Source: Thermoguttaceae bacterium (GTDB lineage Bacteria; Planctomycetota; Planctomycetia; Pirellulales; Thermoguttaceae). Taken from it: DNA of 15,903 nucleotides. Below are positions 7,401 through 14,862 of the stretch, one piece after another. The notes under the pieces were generated by a model that ran no database searches, had not been told where the DNA came from, and worked only from the letters and a program-made list of their open reading frames with translations. Each line of letters starts with the position of its first letter. Positions within the stretch are counted from its first letter, which is position 1. The stretch lies in assembly GCA_017454585.1 (NCBI GenBank), contig JAFTCU010000015.1, positions 1-15,903 on the forward strand, given 5' to 3'. A program made the translations under genes and the position numbers.

Positions 7401-8073
7401 CGTTTTCCGATCTGGTATGGAAGCGGGCCAACCCCATGTCAAGAATTTTGATTTGGTCGGATTCCAGGTTCAGCAACAGGTTGGCAGGTTTAATATCACA
7501 GTGGATCATTCCGCGCTCATGGGCGTGATTCAGCGCACTGGCGGCCTGATACATATATACCGCCACACGATCCTGATCCATGGGACCTTCTTTCATGACG
7601 ATTTTTTCGAGGTCCTGCCCGTCCACATACTCCATAACGATGTAGTAGCGATCCCCCTCTTTATCAACACTATAGGCGTGTACAATATTGGGATGATTCA
7701 GGGCAGCGATCGCCCGGGCTTCATTCAGGAAACGTTTCTGCGCTTCAGGGTCCTTTACTAGTTCCTTGGCAATGATTTTCAACGCTACGGGGCGGTTCAT
7801 CGTGATGTGTTCCGCCAGGAAAACACGCCCCATCCCGCCAGCGCCCAACAAATCAACCAGTTTGTATTTCCCAAGGAAGAAGGACGTATTTCCCGAAAGA
7901 AGTTGACCAGCCTGCCAGCGGGTCACGATCTTCTTTTTCAGCAAAGCCTTGAGAAATTCCTGACTGTCGGGAAATTCCTCGCTAAGTTCTTTGGCGCTTT
8001 CAAAGTCCTTTAACTGCAATAGCCGGCTGCGTTCGATGATTTTAAGTACAGAAGCGGAATCTTTAATGGCCAT
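4444..8073 (-). CDS. transmembrane Ser/Thr protein kinase with large extracytoplasmic domain
   Basis: This is a Hanks-type kinase of planctomycete style, 1209 residues. Residues 1-65 are a helical N-terminal region; 68-335 are the kinase core, with G-loop GAGGMG (77-82), ATP lysine K99 in VALK, E118 in the C-helix, catalytic loop HCDIKPANLL (191-200), DMG (212-214) in place of DFG, GTVDY (235-239) and APE (241-243). A long charged Ser/Lys/Glu linker follows, with an acidic run at 501-510. One membrane helix spans about 612-635. Next is a Glu/Pro/Ala-rich stalk (640-840) with six 14-residue repeats, then a globular domain (855-1209) duplicated as the next gene. The predicted topology is kinase inside, stalk and domain outside. 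HCD replaces the usual HRD, making it a non-RD kinase, which in other systems often means activity without activation-loop phosphorylation. No strong Shine-Dalgarno precedes the ATG at 8073. It is the first gene of a three-gene operon. The ligand and substrates are unknown. Confidence 0.95.
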   Translation of the reverse strand: MAIKDSASVLKIIERSRLLQLKDFESAKELSEEFPDSQEFLKALLKKKIVTRWQAGQLLSGNTSFFLGKYKLVDLLGAGGMGRVFLAEHITMNRPVALKIIAKELVKDPEAQKRFLNEARAIAALNHPNIVHAYSVDKEGDRYYIVMEYVDGQDLEKIVMKEGPMDQDRVAVYMYQAASALNHAHERGMIHCDIKPANLLLNLESDQIKILDMGLARFHTRSENGAEDLNKNVIGTVDYMAPEVAEDSANSSPKSDIYSLGCVMYFLLTGSIPFPGDTIPERIIKHQTEEPKNPQEFNDRISSKLCDICLKMMAKSPEDRYASCAEIEEDLGEWLADDGHSGESSVSLDFTNLAGDSKASRSSSLNLGSKTKKSGFFSKFTKKETKEEKDSKDSKEKAGKSGKLDLDIDFSSLENGQKDSSAEKKDSGFAFPFSDAPSGKAKEKQKQENALEDTTVSTGKDAAESAAREPALEIKNMEKKENNPNAQSEKNPKLVKAVLLDDDDDDESEESFVVVKKSPAPQKTSIPPMKKPGKDSPKREEEISAVMSRLHKGKTAAWGSGKREETPANANPSHTSAKKTAAAGKKAKMGDGGFLQKIKDFFAKLTPKQRIIYGGITGGVLLLILILVIVLCLLGGNDEKKPGQNENEPVVEEVIEDETAENKVSEDGNTEKTAEGEQKAEGDAAAPADGEQKPEGENAAPADGEQKPEGENAAPADGEQKPEGENATPADGEQKPEGENAAPADGEQKPEGENAAPADGEQKPEGENAAPVEGENNPESAPAAEENKEEPAPAVEEKKEEAAPPEEEKKEEAAPAEDQKKEEPPKEEAKPEPKKASAEPFKDVPEIAPIPETSSRETTKLVDLPDAGSDVMVSLLGGDLVFPVKAIGKKQPEQTKFFNLEEGDSEGENKAWDIKYKNKEEESLAAILTLEDGVLNFKWQPDAKIAPKDLPMLANCALLLEVGEKAHVLALREPIELPTIVLDKKGIGNLKGGKIDPPFPSPDVVYIEFVRIGDFPDDCPDIQFPEPTKVSDLNPKKPMKISFNFKDSNGNMNEAFFFDFVPMIGSNLTGTLTVGRQGMTKGVGPQFMAQLAQLQDPQSDIQVNKWQTEIKNLEMKLEKQEAWKRDAADTNKIAQLQGQIWLAGLAKKMVNLDFEYRIYAQYGEDQVDLVVSRKMNPDELKPNKKGKASKKKGGNEPEEDENDLGGMKF
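5770..6021 (-). repeat. six tandem 42-bp repeats inside the kinase stalk
   Basis: Exactly six in-frame 42-bp units encode the 14-residue motif AAPADGEQKPEGEN (kinase residues 685-768); unit four has Thr for the second Ala. Degenerate partial units flank both ends (EGEQKAEGD before, AAPVEGENNPES after). The units differ at a few synonymous positions (for example GCG/GCA and GGC/GGT), so the array is not a brand-new expansion. The repeat is extended, acidic and proline-rich, fitting a flexible spacer between the membrane helix and the outer domain. Its copy number may vary between strains. Confidence 0.95.
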
Positions 8074-8574
8074 AATTCGTCTGTATATAAATTAAAGTCC
8101 CCAAATTGTGAGCTGTTTTAACCATTTTAAACCTTTGACTGAGTTTCCGGAAACATCGGCCAAAGATGCCGAAAAAGTCTCCAAAAGAATGACTCAGAGA
8201 TATAGTTTCCTAAATTTTAATCTGTTTTCATAAAAAAGTCAAGAATCCGGCAAGGCTTCTTTGAGGAATTTTTTGAAAAAAAGTGAAATTTTTTGTTTAA
8301 AATAGTCTGTTCAAAGTTCATTCCTTCAAATGTCGAGAATTAAAAGAACCAAATCACGCGAAACAATTCCAGGTGGCAAAACTTCCTCATTCGGGAGTTT
8401 TATATTCTGTACTATCAAAAAAATCGCTAAAATCAGAACCTTTTATTCCAAATTTGCATATTAATAATATTAAGACGATAAAAACAAAAAGTCGTTCCTT
8501 TTTATTTTTTGGGGTATTTTTGAGCCAATCCCCAACATGATCAAACTTCCCGAAACATAGATTAAGGCATCATA
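8074..8574. other. AT-rich divergent intergenic region
   Basis: This 501-bp region separates the divergent kinase and efflux operons and is far richer in A/T than the flanking genes. It holds the kinase promoter (8214-8242). For the plus-strand operon only weak candidates are visible: TTGAAA (8273-8278) with TAAAAT (8298-8303) at a long 19-base spacing, and TTGCAT (8454-8459) with GATAAA (8477-8482) at 17. In the kinase leader, TCGGC / GCCGA (8156-8160 / 8168-8172) can form a hairpin enclosed by CTGAGT / ACTCAG (8139-8144 / 8192-8197). No open frame of interest or RNA gene was recognised. Confidence 0.55.
8214..8242 (-). promoter_or_regulatory. sigma70-type promoter for the kinase operon
   Basis: On the minus strand there is TTGACT (8242 to 8237), a 17-base spacer and TAAAAT (8219 to 8214). 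Transcription would start near 8207, leaving an AT-rich leader of about 130 bases before the kinase ATG at 8073. Confidence 0.7.
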
Positions 8575-9891
8575 ATGATCAACCAAAACGCCCCCAGATG
8601 GCCAGGGTTAGGCTTCCTGCTTTTCAGTTGTTTTCTGACTCTTTTATCTTCTTGCGCACCGAAAGAGCCAGTTCCTTCAGAAGCGGATTTGAAAAAAAAT
8701 GAGGAAATCCGTGTTCCTCTTGTTCAACTTTGTGAAACTCAGCTTGAGAAAGAGCTTCGGCCTCAAACATTTTCTGCGATTGCCAAAGAAGGAAAAACGA
8801 TTCAGCTTTCTTTTCGGGTCCCTGGACCTATGGTTTCTCTGACGGCCAAGATCGGCGAAATGGTTGAGAAAGGTACAGAACTGGCCCGGCTGGACCAGCG
8901 TGACTTCCTGAACACTTTGGAAACCGTGAAAGCGGGGATCGCCGAGGTGCAAGCCGCACTGGACGCCAAAACCGCGAATAAAGACCGTTCCATTACCATG
9001 CTTCAAAAGCAGGTGGACGCGGCCGTCACTCAATTTGAAACTGCGGACAAAAATCTGAAAAAGTTCACCGAACTGGAAAAAGAAGGAGCCGTTCCGGAAA
9101 TCAAGCTGGATGAGATCAAGCTCAAGCATGAGCAGGCTCTTGCCGCCAAGATCGCTGCCGAAAAGCAGCTCGAAAACGGCATTAAGGGCCTTGATGAGGA
9201 AATTAAAGGTTACGAGGCCAAGAAAAAAGGTCTTCTCGCTCAGCAAACCCAGGCGGAAAACGCATTGCAGGATACGATTCTGGTCGCGCCCTGCCGTGGG
9301 TACGTCACACAAAAATATTCCGAAAATAACGAGATCGTCGCGCCGGGAATCCCCGTTCTCGCGTTTACTGATGCCTCGTCGATCCTCGTACAAACGACGA
9401 TTTCTGAGTCTTTTCTCGTTCGTCAGAATGAATTCACCTCTTTCGAGTGTGTTTTTGAGGCCTACCCGGACTTGAAATTTAACGCGGAGCTCGATTCCCT
9501 GGGAAAAGCTCTTCAGGCCGGTGGTCATGGTTATCCTCTGGAAGTTCTGATCAAAAATGAGGACCCGGAACGCAAAATTTACCCGGGAATGGCGGCCAGC
9601 CTGACGATCAACTTCAAGCCAAAGGAAGGCGAGTGCCTCGTCCCGCTTATGTCGATCGTTGGTGACTACGCGCCTCCCGCGCCTGATTCCAAACCGGAAG
9701 ACTATACGGGAAAAAGTTCTGAAACGATCGTCTGGACCCTTTCGCCGGAAAACAAAGTTGTGAAGAAAAACGTTCAAATTGTTCGTTTGACGGCTGATGG
9801 AGTGGTCGTGACCGGCCTGAACCCTGGTGAACAAATCGTCGGTCCCGGAGCGCGTTTTCTGCGTGAAGGGCAAAAAGTTCGGACCCGGTAG
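8575..9891 (+). CDS. RND efflux periplasmic adaptor (membrane fusion protein), lipoprotein
   Basis: This subunit bridges an inner-membrane RND pump to an outer-membrane channel. The 438-residue product has a lipoprotein signal peptide with lipobox LSSC (Cys27), the following Ala being compatible with release from the inner membrane. The order is that of the HlyD/AcrA family: first half of the lipoyl-like domain (about 75-112, including VPGPMVSLTAKIGEMVEKG), a long alpha-helical hairpin (about 113-232, rich in Glu/Lys/Ala/Gln), then the second half (236-266) with VAPCRGYV and VAPGIPVL, and beta-barrel and membrane-proximal domains to the end (EQIVGPGARFLREGQKV). Its TAG stop overlaps the Shine-Dalgarno of the permease gene 11 bases on, so the two are translationally linked. 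The pump substrate cannot be told from sequence. Only a weak AAGG precedes the ATG. Confidence 0.93.
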   Translation: MINQNAPRWPGLGFLLFSCFLTLLSSCAPKEPVPSEADLKKNEEIRVPLVQLCETQLEKELRPQTFSAIAKEGKTIQLSFRVPGPMVSLTAKIGEMVEKGTELARLDQRDFLNTLETVKAGIAEVQAALDAKTANKDRSITMLQKQVDAAVTQFETADKNLKKFTELEKEGAVPEIKLDEIKLKHEQALAAKIAAEKQLENGIKGLDEEIKGYEAKKKGLLAQQTQAENALQDTILVAPCRGYVTQKYSENNEIVAPGIPVLAFTDASSILVQTTISESFLVRQNEFTSFECVFEAYPDLKFNAELDSLGKALQAGGHGYPLEVLIKNEDPERKIYPGMAASLTINFKPKEGECLVPLMSIVGDYAPPAPDSKPEDYTGKSSETIVWTLSPENKVVKKNVQIVRLTADGVVVTGLNPGEQIVGPGARFLREGQKVRTR

Positions 9892-9895
9892 GAGG
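9891..9895 (+). promoter_or_regulatory. strong Shine-Dalgarno of the RND permease, overlapping the adaptor stop
   Basis: GGAGG lies seven bases before the ATG at 9903. Its first G is the last base of the adaptor's TAG stop. This is the strongest ribosome-binding site in the window and suggests coupled translation of adaptor and pump. Confidence 0.8.
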
Positions 9896-9902
9896 CAAAA
9901 AA

Positions 9903-12900
9903 ATGAACAGACTGCTTCCAACTTACGCGGTTCACCACCGGTTTGTCGTTGGTTTTTTTGTGGCGCTGCTGGTCCTTGGCGGGATTTACACGTATTTCAC
10001 GATTGGCCGGCTGGAAGATCCGGAATTTACATTGAAAACGGGTATCGTCGTAACGCTTTACCCCGGGGCGAGTGCCGCGGAAGTTGAAGAAAACGTTACA
10101 GACCTGGTTGAACGGACCTGCCGCCGCCTGAAAAACATCGATCACATTCGGTCCTACTCGGAGCCGGGGCTTTCTTTCATGTACGTTGATATGAAACAGA
10201 GCCTTCCAAGCAAAGACCTCCCGGCCGTCTGGACCGATTTGCGAAACAAACTCTCGGAGATCCGCACGGAACTTCCGCCCGAGTGCCTTCCGCCGATCGT
10301 ACAGGACGATTTTGGCCAGGTGTACGGTATCGTGCTGGCTCTGACCAGCGAGGGGTTCACACCTGAGGAACAGCTCGACCGTGCCAAAGAGCTTCAGCGC
10401 GAATTCAGCCTCTTGAGTGAAGTAGGTCGCGTGGAACTTTGGGGGAAACCGGACGAGCAGATCGAAATTGAGATTTCTCAGGCCAAAATCTCGCAGTTGT
10501 CTCTCCCTCCATCGTTCATTCTGGCGGCCCTCTCGACGCAAAATCTCACGATGAGCGCCGGAGCGATGGAATACTCAGGCGAAAATATCCGCCTTACCCC
10601 TTCCGGCAAATTCCAGAGCATTGAGGAGATTGGTAACCTCGTGATCGTCAGTTCGACCGCGCAGGCTCTGCTCAATCAGGCTCAGGCGGTTTCGGAACGG
10701 ATCGTTCCCGGGAGCATCGTAAACTCTGTCCTGCATCAGGAGGCGAGCAGGATCACCGGAAAAGAGCAGGCAGGGGCGGAACAGCAGATCCGTCTGCGCG
10801 ACATTGCGACGATCCGCCGGGTGAAGAAGGACCCACCGTCCAAAGTTTGCCGCTACGATGGAAAAGACTGCATCGCGATCGCGATCTCTCCCCGCCCGAA
10901 CGGAAACGTCGTGCGCATGGGCGAGGAGGTTCACCAAAAAGCCAACGAACTGATGGCGAAGTTCCCTGCCGGTTGCGAACTCAAAGAAGTGACTTTCCAG
11001 CCCGACGACGTAAATGAGGCCGTCCATTTGTTTGTCAAAAACCTTCGCGAGGCCGTCATCATCGTGACGATCGTCGTGATGATCGCGATGGGTTGGCGGT
11101 CTGGCCTTTTGATCACCAGTTCACTTTTGATCGTGATTTTCGCAACGATGAGCCTTCTGCAGCCAATGGGGATCGTTCTGCAGCGCATTTCGCTCGGGGC
11201 GTTCATCATTGCTCTGGGAATTCTGGTCGATGACGCGGTGGTGGTCGGTGACCTGATCATCGTGCGAATGCAGAGGGGGATCGAGCGTACCGAGGCGTGC
11301 ATCGAGGGTGCGAGCCGGGCGGCGTGGCAGCTGCTCGGTGCGACGATCGTTGGAGCCCTCGCCTTTTTGCCAATTTACCTCACACCGACCAACGTGGGCG
11401 AATATTGTTCCTCGCTTTTCATCGTGGTTGCCGTTTCGCTTGGGATCAGCTGGCTCGTCGCCATGTTCCAGACACCGGTCGTTTATTACCTCTGTGTTCA
11501 CCCGAAGGTTGAGGAAAGCGGCAAAGACCCGCACGGCGGCCCGGTTTATCGTATGTACCGTCACGCTCTGGACTGGACGCTGCGTCACCGGCTCATCGCG
11601 CTCCTTATGATCGCCGCGGCCTGTGCCATCGCGACGGTAGAATTCCTTGAAGTGGACCAGAACTTCTTCCCACGTGCCCGCCGCACGCAGTTCTGGGTCG
11701 ATTTCTGGTTCCCGAGCGGAACCTCGACCAATACGGTCTCGGAAGAGATGAAACGCGCCGAGGCGTACCTGCAGGAGATCCAGCAAAAGGACAGTCGAAT
11801 CACGTCGTTTACCTCCTTCATCGGGTCAGGCCCTCCGCGGTTTTATTTGCCGTATCAGCCCGAGTACCCGCACTCCAATTACGGCCACATCGTCGTAAAC
11901 GTAAAATCGGTTGATGACGTGGACGTGCTTCTGGAGCCGGTAAAGCTCTGGATGAAGAACCATTTCCCGCAGGCGCAGGTTCGTGTACAGCGTTTCGCGA
12001 TGGGGATGCCGACTCCGCACGAGCTGGAAGCCCGGTTCAGCGGCCCGGACCCGCGCGTTTTGCAGCAGTTAGCCTTTCAGACGGAACAAATCCTTCTGGA
12101 TTCGCCCCATGCGCAGGACGTTCAGAACAACTGGCTCCAGAAGACTCTCACCATTTCGCCGAAGTACTCGCAAAACAAAGGCCAGCGCGCGGGTCTGTCG
12201 CGGACGAATGTGATCCTTTCCCTCGCGGGAGAGACCAAAGGTATCCCGGTCGGGATGTACTCGGAAAACGAAAACAATATTCCGATCCTGGTCCGCGGAA
12301 CTCCCAGCGAACGCAATGACGTCGCCAATACTGAAAACATTCAAATCTGGGGCGTTATACCGGGAAGTACTCCGCTGGGTGAACTCACCTCGGAAATGGA
12401 TTACGTTTGGGAAGACGCCATGATCTACCGCTACGATTCCAGGCCGGCGGTCGTCGTCGGCGCGGACGCATACGGCATTTCGTGGATGAACCTCCTGAAC
12501 GAGGTCCGCCCCAAAATCGAGGCTATCGAACTGCCCGATGGTTACTCCTTCGAGTGGGGCGGTCAGTACTACGAATCCCAGAAATCCACGAAAGACGTTC
12601 TGGCCTGGCTCCCGATCGCGTGCATCATCATGCTCGGGATCGTGGTTTTACTCTTCAATGACCTGCGTCAGCCGCTGATCATCGTCCTGACGGTCCCGCT
12701 CGCCATGATCGGGATCACGACCGGCCTTTTGGTCTTCCACAAAGCGTTCGGTTTCATGGCGCTGCTCGGCGTTATGTCGCTGCTGGGAATGATCATCCGA
12801 AACGGCGTGGTCTTGATGGACCAGATCGACGAGGAACTCACCAAAGGAGGCCCTCGTTTCCAGGCGGTGCTGGACGCTTCTGTGGAACGAATGCGCCCGG

Positions 12901-13112
12901 TGGTCGTCGCGGCCACGACCGTCGTGGTCGGCATGATCCCGCTTCTGCGTGACCCCATGTTCGACGCCATGGCGGTCGCCATGATGAGTGGTCTGATTTT
13001 AGCGACTGGCCTGACGCTCTTCATCGTGCCGGTGCTTTACACTTTGTTTTTCAATATTCACCCGGAATCAAAGAAACACCCGGCAGCAAAACCAAATGAC
13101 GAAGTAAAATAA
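9903..13112 (+). CDS. RND-family efflux permease (AcrB/HAE1-like)
   Basis: This is a proton-driven inner-membrane pump. The 1069-residue product has the RND plan: TM1 (about 12-34), first periplasmic porter loop, a block of helices from about 382 to 532, TM7 (about 562-582), second porter loop, and TM8-12 (about 898-1050). TM4 has the paired aspartates D443 and D444 in GILVDDAVVVGD, equivalent to D407/D408 of AcrB. TM10 has GMIIRNGVVLMDQ, with Arg966 where AcrB has Lys940, a substitution seen in some subfamilies. Around 252-296 there is a Gln/Ala/Ser-rich segment between GNLVI and IRLRDIATI that appears to be an insertion of roughly 45 residues relative to the usual porter domain. It forms an operon with the adaptor upstream and the secreted protein 26 bp downstream. 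No outer-membrane channel gene is nearby. The substrate is unknown. Confidence 0.95.
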   Translation: MNRLLPTYAVHHRFVVGFFVALLVLGGIYTYFTIGRLEDPEFTLKTGIVVTLYPGASAAEVEENVTDLVERTCRRLKNIDHIRSYSEPGLSFMYVDMKQSLPSKDLPAVWTDLRNKLSEIRTELPPECLPPIVQDDFGQVYGIVLALTSEGFTPEEQLDRAKELQREFSLLSEVGRVELWGKPDEQIEIEISQAKISQLSLPPSFILAALSTQNLTMSAGAMEYSGENIRLTPSGKFQSIEEIGNLVIVSSTAQALLNQAQAVSERIVPGSIVNSVLHQEASRITGKEQAGAEQQIRLRDIATIRRVKKDPPSKVCRYDGKDCIAIAISPRPNGNVVRMGEEVHQKANELMAKFPAGCELKEVTFQPDDVNEAVHLFVKNLREAVIIVTIVVMIAMGWRSGLLITSSLLIVIFATMSLLQPMGIVLQRISLGAFIIALGILVDDAVVVGDLIIVRMQRGIERTEACIEGASRAAWQLLGATIVGALAFLPIYLTPTNVGEYCSSLFIVVAVSLGISWLVAMFQTPVVYYLCVHPKVEESGKDPHGGPVYRMYRHALDWTLRHRLIALLMIAAACAIATVEFLEVDQNFFPRARRTQFWVDFWFPSGTSTNTVSEEMKRAEAYLQEIQQKDSRITSFTSFIGSGPPRFYLPYQPEYPHSNYGHIVVNVKSVDDVDVLLEPVKLWMKNHFPQAQVRVQRFAMGMPTPHELEARFSGPDPRVLQQLAFQTEQILLDSPHAQDVQNNWLQKTLTISPKYSQNKGQRAGLSRTNVILSLAGETKGIPVGMYSENENNIPILVRGTPSERNDVANTENIQIWGVIPGSTPLGELTSEMDYVWEDAMIYRYDSRPAVVVGADAYGISWMNLLNEVRPKIEAIELPDGYSFEWGGQYYESQKSTKDVLAWLPIACIIMLGIVVLLFNDLRQPLIIVLTVPLAMIGITTGLLVFHKAFGFMALLGVMSLLGMIIRNGVVLMDQIDEELTKGGPRFQAVLDASVERMRPVVVAATTVVVGMIPLLRDPMFDAMAVAMMSGLILATGLTLFIVPVLYTLFFNIHPESKKHPAAKPNDEVK

Positions 13113-13138
13113 GTGAAACATTCCAGGAAAGAATTCCC

Positions 13139-14818
13139 ATGAGACCTCATCCTTTCCTTTTTATCCTGTTTTGGGCTTTCCCGATCACGGGCTTTACCCA
13201 GTTTCCAAACGTCGAGTTTTTCCCCACGGAACTCCCGAATCCGGTTTCCGTCAGCGACCCGCCCGAGAACGTGGAATTTCTCGGAGGCGGCGCTTTCAAA
13301 GAAGGGGTCGCCGCAGACGAAGCCTCGGATGAAACCCAGGAAACTGAAGATGAAGATTACGTAGAACTGAATTCGATCCAGGATTTCTGGAACCTCTACG
13401 AAGTCAGCGATTCTTTCAGGGAGCGTTACAGCGACGGAACACCCTGGTCTCCGGACGAAGAAAATCTTTTCTTCTTCTATCACCTTCAGGAGCATATCAC
13501 GCAGGAACGGCTTGAGGAGTGGGCCAAGCCAGAAAACGCACTCGACGACCTGGACACGATTCAGAATCCTGAACTGAACGCGAGACGGTTCGACGCGTTC
13601 TGGATCAACGGCCGGCTCTTGAGCGTTGAAAAGACGGACCTGGAAGAAGACGTCGCGTTCCGGTACAGAATCGCCTCGTTTTACACGTGCAAGCTGGAAC
13701 TCAACGACGGCAGGCACGTGACACTTTTCTGTCAGCAGATTCCACGGGCACTGCAAAAACCGGGGGCACTGGCGTCCAAACCCAAAGTCGGTCTGATCGC
13801 GCTTTTCCTGAAAAAAGGCGAAGCGACCGAAAACGTTTTGGTCCCTGACCCGGACAAACCCGACGAAAAGAAGGAACTCGTGTCCATGTTCATGATTGGC
13901 CGACGGCTGGCCTGGTACCCGGATACGCTGCTCGGAAATGCGGGCTTTGATGAAGGGCTTTTCGACGATTTGGACCGGGAAGAGCTTGCCGAGGACGCAA
14001 AACGCAGCGCCATGGTCGATACACGCCTCTCGTCTCGGAATCGGGAATGTTTCTACCAGATGATGAACACCGTTTTTCACATGCCTCCGGACTCGCTCGC
14101 CAAAATCGTCGCGGACGTCGAAGCCAACGCGCCTGATGAGCATTTTGAAAAAATCAACTATCCCGGCCATGAAAAAATGCTGAAGGAGGGCAAAAGGCCG
14201 AAGCGTTACAGCTCCGTCATTCCTCTGTTCAACCAGCCGGCCAAAGAACGAGGTCACTTTTTCTTCCTGAAGGGGATCGCGCGCCGCATCGTGCCGATTC
14301 GCGTGGACGATTCCGACGTGAATAATCGGTTCGGGATCAATCATTACTACGAGATTTTCCTCTTCCCGGACGAAACACCTGATTCTCCCATGGTGGTTCT
14401 GGTCCCGGAACTCCCTCCGGGAGTCACGCCCGGAAGCGATATGGGGTACTATGTCGAGCTGGAAGTTCCCGCGTTCTTTTTCAATACGTGGTCGTACGAG
14501 AAAGGAAAAAGTCAGGACGGGAAGCAGTTACGCCGTCTTTCGCCGCTTCTGATCGGTGGGATCCCCGCGCAGACCGTCAGCGTCGTGTACACGCCCGATT
14601 TGACGTGGTTCCTCGTGATCGGAGGCACGGTTTTTTCCGCCCTGTTCATCTGCTCGATCATCCTGTTCTTCATCACCAGCCGGGAAAACCAGATCGCGCA
14701 GCAAAACCGGATGAAAATGTACTCGCTCCCGGAAGGGACCCAGTTCCAGGACGAAGTCGATGACGCGCCGAAAGAAAATGAAATGGGCTTTGAGGAGTGG
14801 GTTCAGAAAAACCAGTAA
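13139..14818 (+). CDS. secreted, C-terminally membrane-anchored protein of unknown function
   Basis: I do not recognise a family. The 559-residue product has a signal peptide (residues 1-20, hydrophobic 5-18), an acidic low-complexity segment (about 55-80, rich in Glu/Asp), a long extracytoplasmic region (about 80-485), one strong membrane helix (about 489-513) and a 46-residue cytoplasmic tail starting SRENQIAQQNR. The soluble part has many aromatic residues and strand-like segments such as FDAFWINGRLLSVEK and VVLVPELPPGVTPG, suggesting a beta-rich fold. AGGAAAG precedes the ATG, 26 bp after the permease stop, so it belongs to the efflux operon. A role as a pump accessory or in the same envelope process is inferred from position only. 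The TAA stop falls within the dispersed repeat at 14815-14853. Confidence 0.85.
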   Translation: MRPHPFLFILFWAFPITGFTQFPNVEFFPTELPNPVSVSDPPENVEFLGGGAFKEGVAADEASDETQETEDEDYVELNSIQDFWNLYEVSDSFRERYSDGTPWSPDEENLFFFYHLQEHITQERLEEWAKPENALDDLDTIQNPELNARRFDAFWINGRLLSVEKTDLEEDVAFRYRIASFYTCKLELNDGRHVTLFCQQIPRALQKPGALASKPKVGLIALFLKKGEATENVLVPDPDKPDEKKELVSMFMIGRRLAWYPDTLLGNAGFDEGLFDDLDREELAEDAKRSAMVDTRLSSRNRECFYQMMNTVFHMPPDSLAKIVADVEANAPDEHFEKINYPGHEKMLKEGKRPKRYSSVIPLFNQPAKERGHFFFLKGIARRIVPIRVDDSDVNNRFGINHYYEIFLFPDETPDSPMVVLVPELPPGVTPGSDMGYYVELEVPAFFFNTWSYEKGKSQDGKQLRRLSPLLIGGIPAQTVSVVYTPDLTWFLVIGGTVFSALFICSIILFFITSRENQIAQQNRMKMYSLPEGTQFQDEVDDAPKENEMGFEEWVQKNQ

Positions 14819-14853
14819 GATCCGGAGGGCCGGCGTCCTCACCGGTCAAGTTA
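14815..14853 (+). repeat. dispersed palindromic repeat, copy 2 (contains the upstream gene's stop codon)
   Basis: The unit TAAGATCCGG...CAAGTTA starts at the TAA stop of the preceding gene and matches 2035-2071 (opposite strand), differing by one inserted base and about two substitutions. Its internal stem is kept on minus-strand RNA by a U-G wobble (CCGGUG / CGCCGG around AGGA). Both copies sit immediately after a gene end. Confidence 0.8.
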
Positions 14854-14862
14854 ATTAAAAAA

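Noticed and set aside
8677..9921. 414-codon open frame antisense to the membrane fusion protein
   Set aside because: The sense strand encodes a complete, recognisable adaptor; the antisense product has no family features and no ribosome-binding site.
13058..14344. 428-codon open frame antisense to the third efflux-operon gene
   Set aside because: The sense frame has a signal peptide, a membrane helix, operon spacing and a ribosome-binding site; the antisense frame has none of these.
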